Position numbers and translations under genes: made by a program
Notes under the pieces: generated by a model
The model's input: only the letters and a program-made list of their open reading frames with translations
Databases searched by the model: none
Told to the model about the DNA's origin: nothing
In this document: positions 47,680 through 59,600 of the stretch, one piece after another
Position numbering within the stretch: the stretch's first letter is position 1
Layout of the letters: every line of letters starts with the position of its first letter
Source of the DNA: Sarcocystis neurona
Lineage: Eukaryota > Apicomplexa > Conoidasida > Eucoccidiorida > Sarcocystidae
Length of the DNA stretch: 64,000 nt
Direction: 5' to 3'
Assembly: GCA_000727475.1 (NCBI GenBank)
Contig: KL647289.1
Coordinates: 5,708,019-5,772,018 of the forward strand

Positions 47680-50600
47680 GTGAGTAACACAGCAGCGCCC
47701 CCCGCTGCTTATTGAGCCGCGGCATTCCTGGTAGCGTTGCAGTTCCAGCACCACGGCTCTTTTCCGCAGTCAAAGAGGCAAAGGCAAATTGAGGAAGGTA
47801 CGGACAGACAGAGGAGAAGGGAGCCACAGGGAGACGGGTACTGGCGGGAGGACAGCTATAGAAAGACAGAGAGATACGCAGGTCGAGACAGACATGTACC
47901 TGTGTAGCTAACGGGACAGACCTGGGGAGACACACAAGTAGGAGGGGGGACGTAGAGACCACGGAGATACATATATGGATAATACTAGTGTTGTCTGCAG
48001 AGACATAGAGAGAGAGGCGACGCGGAGAGGTGGACGTAGGTGGATACGGGGAATCGAAGAGACGGCGAGACGCAGATGCTTGGAGAGGAACAGCGACAGA
48101 GAGGAAGATAATAAGGCGTATAAATGTATGTGTAGGCGGACAGGTAGACGGATAGATGTCGAAGGGTATCGAGAGAATAGTATAGACATTGAGGCGTATA
48201 TATATGTGTGTGCGAAGCGAGGTAGAGAGTTGTACACTTAGAAGGATGTAGAGAGAACACAGCAGAGAGACAGCCAAGGAGACCGATTTATTGACAGATA
48301 GAGGCACACACATATGTATATATGTGTATGTATATATATATAGAGAGAGAGAAAGGATACATTTAGAAGACTTATACAGATAGACAGACAAGCAGATAGA
48401 TATACAGAGAGGTGCATTTGTATAGTGGACATACATATATTTGAGACACAGAGGTGTTGAGCTGGACGTATACACAGGTAGACACACGCCTATCTACAGA
48501 GATAAACACGCAGGTCTGATTGGCTGTGTGCGTGTGTCCAGTCCAGACATTTGTGCAGATTGAGAGGTACACTCCAAGATGAATTCCTTTGTAGCTTAAG
48601 TGTGAACACTTATACGTATACGTATACATATAATGAATAGGTACATTCATACAGACATACACGTACACACATACATCTGCGTATGCTTGTCAGTTTCTAC
48701 GTAGCTTGACGCAGTCCTGTCTAAAGGCATGTGCAGGTGTACAGGTTTGAACAGGAACGACTCGTCGGTAGAAGTAGACACACGGCGGCCTTTTATCTTT
48801 TGCATGACATACCGCCGTGTCTCTCTCCTTCCGAAGTTGCGGGCGTCTGTCCGCATGGACGCCGTTTCTGCGAGCAGCCACTGTTTCTTCGAGAACAGCA
48901 GCGAAACGTCTTCTTGACCGAGCACTGCAGAGGATCCTCCGTTCTACCTAAGTGCAAGCCCCACGTCCAGACTTTCTATCTGCTTAAATAGGTGTATACG
49001 TAGGGTCTGCGTGCGTCACGAGCTACATACAACCTTGTTGTTCGTCTCTTGTCCTCCGCTGCCGCCTCCCACTTCTATGCTTCTTTGTACAGAAGGAGGC
49101 CTGTATACACCGATCCCTATGTAAAGGTATATAAATACGCTCACACGGCTAGCCATAGCAGTCTACGCGTCTGTAGGGATAACCTTGGTCATATGTACAC
49201 GAATACGTACATATACCTGTATGTATATTCATACATATTATATCTATACATATAGGTGTACATGTAGATAGATAGATAATTACGTATGTACATACGTAAA
49301 TATATATATATATATGTGTATCCATACGTATATATGTGTATATCTGTACACGCATACGTATAGGTATATATATACGCCAGGAACGTAGTAGCTGCAGTGT
49401 CAGTTCTAACTATATCAGCGAATACATCACGTCTCATAAATCTTCGTGTGCCCCGCCGGTGGCAACGACTCTCCTCCTCTCTGCGTGTCTGCTTGGTGGA
49501 CGGAAGGGGTCCTCTGCGGCGCATCGCAGCAACAGCGAGTGACTCGTTTCTTTGCAGATGTGAAGTGTCAATTAAAGCGTGGAAGAGAAAAAGTCGGTAC
49601 TACGGGCCAGAGAGTCCTGGACAGCCGGTCTACCAGGACCAGTATACGAAAACACCTCTTGCTGAGTAATTCGAAGCAAAGAGTTCCAGGCTTCCGATCG
49701 TCCCCGAGACTCGAGGTTATGACCGCGTGCGCCCCGTTCACCTAAGAAGACGGATCAAAAGGGCGACAGATGCGAGAGATGCCTACGAGCAGTCCCCGGC
49801 ATCTCACCTATCCGTAGTTTCTCTCTGTGAACATTTTTGACCGACTACCTGGACGTGTCCAAGCGTGCCATTACATACTCGCACACGTGCTGAGAAAGAT
49901 AAAGGCAGAGCGACTTGTATACACGATTCTATATATATATATATATGGAAATACATGTGTGTAAACGCGTTATACACATACGTGTGTATATACGTACTTA
50001 CACGTATATGTATGAATATATGTGAAGAACGAGCGAACCGTTGATGCCTTCCATGTAAGTTGAAGCATGTTATCCCGTTAGGGGGAAGCACTTGTGCCGT
50101 CGATAGTCGAGACTCTCCTGTGGCTCTTCTGTAGATGACACAAAATGCATTTGTAGTGCAGCAGCGAAGCTGTTGCTGTCTCTTCAGTCTACCTATGAAG
50201 CGATGCTGCTGTCGTCTCGCCAAAGAAGGGGCGTGCTGCTGCTGCATTTGCTCACCCGGACGCTGCTGTTGCTGCTGCTCGCGCGTCTCGGCCTCCCCTC
50301 CTTGGCTGCAGACGCTGCTGCTGCTGAACAGTTTCTGCTCCTCTAATTGCTGGGGCTCTTGCTGCTACGGGCCACTCTTGTTCATGTGGCTGCTGCTGTT
50401 GTCCTGCTCCCTACTGCTACTGCTTCTGGAGGCCACAGCCGGGGAAAATGCTGTAGCAGATCTGCTGGAGGCGTGTCTCGCGCTTGGGCGACTGCTGCAG
50501 TTCCTCTCTACTGTTTCTGCTGCTACGCTTTTGCTCGCCCTGCTGCTGCTGCTGCTTTTCCAGCTGCTGAGCGGCTTCTAAGCCTTGCTCCCAGTGTGTG

Positions 50601-53600
50601 CCTCTTGTGGCTGACTTTACTACTGTTCCAGCTAGCGGAGTTTACCGCTGTCGTTGCTGCTGCTTGTGCTGTTGCTGCTGCTGCTGTTGCTGCTGCTCCA
50701 CGCAGATACGGGTTCGACGGCTTACCGCCAGATCCGAAGCGAGCGATGGCAGCCTTCGAAGAAGTCGTACGTGACAGCCGCGCGGAGGATTTCTGCTGCC
50801 TGCGCGATCCTGCAACCCGCCGTCGTACACGAGTCTTTTCGCAGCACTTCCTGTACTACTCTGCGATCGTCCTACATATGTCTGTCGTTCAAACTAAATA
50901 CGCAAGCGTACGTATGTGTATATCTGTCTGGGTGTGTGCCTCTGCTGCGTGCGGGCATGGAACAAGTAGCTGTTCCTCTATAGCGCCTGCCGCGTGTAGG
51001 TGCGCAGCAAGGAGTTATCTTGTGTAGTGCCGTACACCCTACGTGAGGTGCGAGTTAAGACTGGCAGCAGCCGCGGCTTTTTGAGGAGGGAGAGCTGAGA
51101 CAGCAGCGTTTTGGGTCCCGGAGAGTCGCAGGTATGTTTTGCACACGTATTTTTCTTCTTTGCATGCGCACCAGAGAGAAGCTGCTGTTTCGGGCTGGGC
51201 GCCTGCTGTCGGTAGTCCCGGACCTGCTTGTTCGAGTGGTGCAGTTGCGTCGGTCTGCTCCTTTATCCGTCGACACGTGTAAAATTCAGGCGGTAGTCAG
51301 TACGAGCGTGTGTGTGTATGTATCTATATATATTTTATATATATAAACATATATATACACATATATATATGTATGTATGCATATATGTATATATGTATGT
51401 GTGTATCCAGGTATATGTGGGTGCGCTGTATATCTTGCTTTGCCAGTCAGTGTACGTAGGTTGTTTGCTGCGGCTGGGACTGCCGCTGCTGCTGCTGCAT
51501 TGGTGGTCCAGCTGTTGCTACACCTACGTGCCCCGTGCTTCCCATGCCGCCCCCGCAGCTGTGACTGTTGCTGCCGGGACCGCTCGTCGGGCTGCTGGTG
51601 CCGCTGCTTCGAGGGCCACTGCAGTTCTTGTCGACGGTGATGCAGCTGTTGCTGTCGCGGCGGTGCTGATGCGCTTGTGCATTCAGGCTGCGGGAGAGAA
51701 GGACGCAGCAACCGCGCAGGCTCTGTACGAGCTCGGTGATTTGTACTTGCGCGGTAGGCTCTCTGTTCAGTCCTGGATGTTGCTTCTGCTGCTTTGCTGC
51801 TGTTGCCAGTGCTCGCGGGGTGAACCGGCCGTCTCGCATGGACGGCATGCCTACGTTAGAGCTGCTGCCGCTTTCTGCACCGGTTGAATTGCTGTTGCTG
51901 CTGCTGCTGCCAACTCCATCTTGATTCCTGCTGCTGGGCTGCTGCTGCTGCTTTGCTGCTCCTGCTGCTGCTTTGCTGCTCCTGCTGCTGCTTTGCTGCT
52001 GCTTTGCTGCTCCTGCTGCTGCTTTGCTGCTGCTTTGCTGCTCCTGCTGCTGCTTTGCTGCTCCTGCTGCTGCTTTGCTGCTCCTGCTGCTGCTTTGCTG
52101 CTCTTGCTGCTGCTTTGCTGCTCTTGCTGCTGCTTTGCTGCTCTTGCTGCTGCTTTGCTGCTGCTATTACTGCTGCTATTACTGCTGCTATTGCTGCCCC
52201 AGCTGGCAGGTGCTGCCTCTGCAGCTGCTGCTTTCGGTTTCCCTCCTGCTGCACGCCGCTGTCGCCTTTGCAGTGTTGGTGCTGCCGCGTTCCGCTGCGA
52301 CTTTACTGCTGTTCTCTCTCCTGCAGGAATACCAGGAAGATGGGGCGTTTCCCGAGATATTGACGCGGCTGTGGCTAGTTTCGAAGGAGCCGCGGCTATG
52401 GGATACGGACCCGCCCTGCACGCGCTGGGCAACGCCTACGCCATGGGACTCGGCCCGCTGCAGGTGAAGATACTGCTGCTGCTGGTGGAGAGCAGGGCAG
52501 CAGAACTCACAAACGTCCAATCCCACCAGTGGCCGTTAAGGAAGGTAGACGCGATGCGCTTGTACCGGATATCTGTGTGTCGCTATCTCTCTGTATAAAC
52601 ATACGCATATATGTATATATATGTATGGGTAGATGCATATACCAGATGTCTGTGTGTAGCTATCTCTCTATATAAACGCATCTATATATATATATACACA
52701 TATCTGCGTAGACGCATCCACCGGATGTCTATATGTAGCTACCTCTCTATTTAAACGTCTTCATACACGTATATGTGTATGTGTGCGTGGTATGTGTGTA
52801 TACCAGATCTCTGTGTGTAGCTACCTCGCCATACAAACGTACGTATATATATGTGTGTCTGCGTAGATGCATATAGCGGATGTCTGTGTGTAGCTATCTC
52901 TCTACATAAACGTACGTATACATCTTTAGGTGTGTGCGTAGATGCATGCGTACAAATGCATATATGTACTACTAGACGACCAATATACCTGTTGTGTAAA
53001 TAATATATGACCCACGGACGTACTGCAGAAGAACGCCGTAAACTTCCTGACGTGTTTCTCCCGCTGGTGTTATAACTTGGGGAACGCGACAACGGCCGCT
53101 GTGCAGTCAAGCACGTCCCTACACGGCCGCAGATATTTATTTGCATATACGTGAAACGCTGTCCAACATTGGCGTCGACAACCTGTGAAGCAGGCAGCAG
53201 TGTACTGAGAGGCCTTGCGGAAACACAGAGCCGCATGTAGTAGAGTTTAACAAGTCTAACTACACACATATTTATGTGTGTATATATGTGAGTATATATA
53301 TATATATATGCGCGTACGTGTCTCTCTCTATATATATGCATATGTGCGCACAGCGGAAGAATATAAGTGTGCCACTAGGGGCAACCCCCGGAGATAGAAT
53401 GAAATTCAGGGGAATGTAGCTCTCTCTGCAGTTTACTTGGCCACAGCTGCGGACGTTTCTACATGCACGTGCCCCTTTCTTCGACGGAGAGAGAGAACGG
53501 AGGGGACAGTGAGAGTGAGAAAGCGACGGTGCCCATTTCGGAGCGCGTTGTAAGTCTGACTTGGCTGACGTCTTGTAGGACATGCAGAAAAAGTCAGGCG

Positions 53601-56600
53601 GTTGAAGCCACCAAGCCGTGCAACACGTAAGCGTCCCGACACCCACAGCAACACACGTATATGATACACGTGCCTCAGTAGCCGCCTGCAATGGAGGTAC
53701 GTCTACATGTCTGTCTATCCATCTATATATACGTGGAAAGACAGAGAGGTAGGCACTCGTATATATGGAAATGTAAGTGGAAATATATTCGTGCAGGGGC
53801 GTGAATAGCTGGGGGAGGGAGGAGAAAGGTTGAAGATGGAGAGTCACAGGAATGCAGTGGGGTCCATGTCCTGCCGGTACTTGGCCGCAGATGAATGAGG
53901 CAGAGGCGACCCGTCTGCAGTATCTCGCCTCTTTGACCGACTACGTCCCCGCTGTTCTTGCGATGGGGTTTCGGCACTTCTACGGCGATGGGGTGGTGCT
54001 CGACTGCGAAGCAGCACTACGCCACTACAAGTTCGCCGCTGAGCGTGCTGTGCTGCTGCTGGCTCCGCAGCTGCTGCTGCCCGCACGTGGTCCAGAAGGG
54101 GCAGCAGCAGCAGCGGCGGAAAGGGAGAGGGCGACGACTACCGCAAGCGGCGACAGCAGGCGCAGCTTGAGCAGCGCCGGGCAAGAGGAAGAAGAGGAGG
54201 AGGGGCAGCAGCAGCAACTGGGCGAGGCTGCAGCGGCGGCAGCTGCGGCCGGAGGGGTCATTTTGCCTCCGGTGCCGCTGACAGATGCAGATCGCCTGAC
54301 TTCCCACTCGCAGCAGCAGTTCAGAGATTTTCAAGCGGCGCAGCAGCAGCAGGAGGAGGTGCTGCAGTATTGGCAGCAGCGAGCGAGGAAGCGCGATCCT
54401 ATGGCGCAGTACGAGCTCGCCAAACAGCTCGAGATGCAACAGCTGCAACAGCTGCCGCAGGAGCAGCAGCAGCAGCCCGAACTGCATCATCAACAGGTGC
54501 ATCAACAGCAGGAAAAGGAGAAGGAGGAAAAGGGGCAGCAGCAGCAGCAGCTTGCCCTACTGCAACAGCGGCAGCAGCACTGTCCAGGCGGAGGAGAGGG
54601 ACGCGGATGTTCGCCGCAGCCGCACATGTCGCAGGAAGAAGAGCAGCAGCTCTCACCGCAGTCGCAGCATCCAGAGCAACCCACACAGCGGCTGTCGCCT
54701 GAACAGCAGCAGGCAGCCTCTCTGGGCCTCAAGGAAAAGGCTACTGCGAACCACACAACAAAGGAGTAGGGCCAGATGTACTACGTCTGTGAACACCGCC
54801 AACAGCCTTCCTCTCCTTTCCTTTCAGTTCTCTCGTTGGGGCCCTCCATCGGTGCAGAGTTGCGTAGATATATATGTATATACGTAGGTCTCTACGTGTA
54901 CGTACTTTTACGTATCTACGTATGTATCACACATGTATGTAGGGCGCGTTCGTAGATATGTATATATACATGTACGTCTCTACGTGCATGTATTTTTACG
55001 TATCAATGCATGTGTCATGCACATATGTAGGCGTGTTCGTAGATATATATACGTACGTCTGTACGTGTATGAATTTTACGTATCTACGTATATGTCACAC
55101 GTGTATGTAGGGAGTGTTCGTAGATATATACATACGTGCGTCTCTACTTGTATGGACTTTACGTGTCTATGTGTCTATGTATGTGTCACACACGTGGCTA
55201 GGCGCAATAGCGTAACCCACGGCGCCTAGGTATAATATATATATGTCCACGTATGCGAGTGTATACACACGTTGACGTATTGCTCTGCATCTGTCTTCTA
55301 ACTTGTAGAAATACTCTATCTGTGGACGTGTGGGGTGCCTTTGTGTGCCTCTCTGTAGCTCTTTATATCCCCAGTATATATGTACGTACGTGTCTGCTTC
55401 TGTACATGTGCGCACAGGCAGCAGCGATGCTGGTGGATGAAGATCTTGCTGTTGCTGCATTATTTCGAACCTTTCATAAGACATCTTCATGTCCTGCACT
55501 TCCGCCATGGCAGCCTCACGTCGAGGATAGCGGTTGTCCGGACTTGCTGTTCAAAGGAAAACGATATATACATGGAGTGTGTATCTATTTGTCCGTGTAT
55601 GTGTCTGTCTGTCTGTATTTGTGTATATGCGCACCCCATAAAGTTTTGACACTTTTTTCTCGGCACACCACGTGTCTATCTGCATACGTGCGACTTGATC
55701 TGCGCCGGCCAAAGTTCCCGAGCAAGCCTACCATTGTTCTTTCTGATGGATGACCTGGGCCAACACTGCCGCTCCAGCTGCTGCTCCGCTGCGACATTGC
55801 CGCAGCTGCTGTTGCTGCTTTTTTGCTACGATGTTGTTTCTGCTGCGGTGGTGTCTCTACCGTTGCTGCTGTGACTGCTGGGATTGCTGCTGGTGTTGCT
55901 GTGTCCCGTCTTCCCCTCCTGTTGCCGCCAATTCCACCGTCAGTGCTGCTGCTGCTGCGTCGGGCCTCGCTTTGCTGCTGGTGATTTACTCGCTTGTTCG
56001 AGGCGCACGAACTGGCGGCAGCAAGCAGAAACAAGCGTCGGAACGCCAAACACCTACCCAAGCGCTTCTCCCTGGTCTTTCCCAGCAGAAGCAGGCCTGC
56101 CACCTCTTTCGTATACGTCAGTGAACAACTCGTGTCGTCCTCTTCCTGGGTAGCGACTGAGCAGCAGAAGTGTGTACAGAGACGTGCTGTTATTATGCTG
56201 TGTTCCAGGTGTATAGACACCCCAAGGGGTGATGTTCTTGCCGTGTGCGGACACCTGGATCCGTTCTTGATTATAGCCAGTGTGGATTGCCGCATGTCTT
56301 CTTCGCGTCTTTTGCCGATGGACGGGCACCCCACACAGTCTTTTGCAGTGTACAGACAGCCGAGTATGTGACCTGCGTGGTGGCTTCCCGGCGTGCTGAC
56401 AGCTGCTGCGCGTCACGCCCCGCTGCCTCTCTCTTCGTCTCTCTGTCTCAAGCGTGAACCTGCAGACGTGTCTGGTTTTTCTTCCTGCATTTGACAAAGA
56501 CGCCTCCATACACAAAGGTGCGCATGCGCGGTGACAGACAAGCACGTGGACACGGCCTATCAGCAAGTCATTAAAATCCTCCGCGTCCAGAAGACAAGGA

Positions 56601-59600
56601 GTTCTCTCTACGTTGGGTGTGTTCTCCTCTGGCCTGCAGCTTTGAAGATTTGCACTTTCTTGCGCATATCTGCGGTGATGAGCTGGACGCATAAATACGT
56701 GTTTCGCTCTTCTAGGACTTTGTCAACAACTTACACACATCGAGAAGAGAGAGCGATGAACAAAAAGTGTAGCTGACTGAATTCGCAGGGGGTGGAGATA
56801 CGACGTGTCTGCGTCGTGTGACGTAGTAGAGCTGTTTATGTGTCTACTGTCCGCCTTCTTCCTTTTCATCCGTCGTGTCTCTCTCTGCAGCTGCTGCGGT
56901 AAACGCCTCTGGTGCCGTGACTCTTTTTCGTGTCGATTTCGAACAACGGAAGGGAGCCGCGGCTGCTGTTGAACTCTGCTGCAGAAGAATTCGACGGCTG
57001 CTGGAGGAAAGCGCACAGCAGGGGCTGACCCCTGCCCTGCGAGACCTGGGTCTGCTGCATCTGCAGGAGCGACAGGACGGAACCGGAGACAATTTGAAGA
57101 AAGCTGTGGACTACTTCAAGCAGGTCCGCTATACTACAGAAGTTCCCATCTGCATATGTATATATATGTATATATATATGTGTACCAGCGTATACATGTG
57201 AAGACACTCAAGTATAAATGTACAATGTATGTAGCAGTGTGTCTTTACATACACACAGGTGTATATAAGCGTGGCTCTATGTAGATACGTATAAATATAC
57301 GTATGCAACGTATGTAGCCGCATGGCTATATATGTACATATATATATATATATGCACGTATAGATAGACAGATAGGTAAGCGAAGGTGTATGGATATATA
57401 CATATATATAAACATAGGTATACAACGTGTGTAGCAGTGTGGATATGTGTAGTATATGTGTACAAGGGTGTGTCTGCGGACACGCATCTTCCGCGTCTAT
57501 CTATACGACGTATGTCGCAGTTTGCTGTGTACAGTGAACCTGCCTCGAGCGAAGGCCTTGGGGCAGGTCTACTGGGAACATATACGATTGTATGTATACC
57601 CGTGTATGTACGTCTATATATTCGTATATACACATGAACGTGTACACGGTTATGGATGTATGTATATATGTATGTGCAGTCTATAGCACTATAAAGAGGA
57701 ACTGAGGAATTTTAAAGTAGTAGCACTGCTCCAGTGCACACATGTGTGTGGGTATATATATGTATATATATATATCTGTACGCACATATATACGCATATG
57801 CGCATGTATATATACGTATATACATGTACACGTATACTTGTAAGTGTGTAACGTAATCAACTGCAGGTACACATGAGGAGATGCGGCGCGCTTTCGTTGA
57901 CAAGTACATATATGTAGTGGACCACGACACAGATACAATAACTGCGATAAAGAGCAGTAAATTGCACTCCAGGCGTAAAACAGGAAGGCGCGCGGGGAGG
58001 GGAGAAGTGTTGCAGCGAGGGGACAAAGACGTACAGAGGATACAACGGTGTGTGTGTATGGGCGTGTGTCCGCACACGTATATAACATATATATACACAT
58101 ATAGGTTTGTGCGACGGCTAAGACGACGTGTCTGTAGACGTATATATATGGATGTGTGCACGTCTATAAAATATAGATATTTACTTGTATGCGCAGGATT
58201 AAACGGCGTGTATATATATATATATATGTACACAGGTGTATATGTGTACACGTATAATATATATATATATATGTGCGCGGGGTTGGATGAATGGCGTGAA
58301 ATATATAATCTATCGAACGGTAGGTGGTGACAAAGGCACGCCTACATACACACACGTGTGTGTCTGTCTCGTTATATGCGATGATACTAGGCAAAGATAT
58401 ACGAGGGCGCGTAGCCGCTATACCGTGTGAGACAACATGTGGACTAGTGTGCGTGTGTGTCTGTGTATATGTGTGTCTTTATATGTACATATGTATAGAT
58501 AGGTAGATATAGGTTGATTTAGGTAAACAGCTGTAGATTCACGTGATACATATAGGCATACAAGGTGTCTAGTATACTGGACGCATATGCGCACTGCGTG
58601 TCTACACACGTGTGTATCTCGCTACATCTAAATATTTATCTACCTGCACAGCTAGAGATGTGTAATATGGACAGTTGCACCGCATTCATAGGGAGAATGT
58701 ACCTGGCGGATTACCGGGCATCCTACACATATACGCTTACGTGTGTGCGCAGGTGAGATTCACCCTGCAGGCATTTATATGTAGGACGTCTTTTGTAGAG
58801 AGGGAAGGTAGGGGGGGCGCGAGGGGCGCGGAAGACGGGGATGCAATACCTCCCTTTGTCTTCCTAAGATACACATACGTACACGTGGACATATATATAC
58901 GCGTGTGGTCGTGGGGCTTATTTAATATCATGCGTCTGTGTACGTAGGTGCGTAGCTGCGTAAAACTCTGTGCCTCGCGAGGTCTCTACACCTGGTGCGG
59001 AGGTAGACGTGTCAGCGAATATATATGTGTGTGTACGTGTATAACTGCTGACACACGTCTTTCGCGAAGATGTGTGCGTCGGGCGAGAAAAAGGCGAGTA
59101 TGTGTGTGTGTGTGTGTGCGTGTATAACTGCTGATACACGTCTTTCGCGAAGATGTGTGCGTCGGGCGACCGAGCCTCCAAGCTCTTGAGTCCTATCGAA
59201 AAGGCGCACGTCCAAACAGTGTGCCCGTCACACTATATGTATATATGTATATATATATGTGTAGGTTGAGGGGCAGGATATCTCAAGCCCGCGGAAGACA
59301 ATATTTTTAGCAGGTATGCCGTCCGACGGTACGCCGTCGGAACAGCAACACAAGCGACAACTGCACTTGTGGACAAAGCGCTGTCATGCGCCTGCACCGG
59401 TGTCTGCGTGTGACTACCGTTCGGTAGGAGCGATGGCTGCAGCTGCTGTTGCTGTGACTCCAGTAGTACTTCTTCTGCGGTTGCCGCTGACCAGATTGCT
59501 GTTGCTGTTCCTGTTGCGGCGCCTGCTAATGCTGCTGCGTGCGCGGCTCTTGTGGGCGGCGCGACTGTCTATTCTCTTCTTCTGATGCTGTTGCGCGTCC

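Noticed and set aside
51851..52432. Long antisense Gln/Ser/Ala ORF
   Set aside because: It is the reverse strand of a 20-bp CTG-rich intronic array plus a SEL1-repeat exon, and has no independent motif.
57881..58070. Protein-like frame starting MRRAFVDKYIYVVDHDTDTI
   Set aside because: It lies in the intron whose direct splice (FKQ to AAARGD) already completes a perfect SEL1 repeat; including it would break the repeat.
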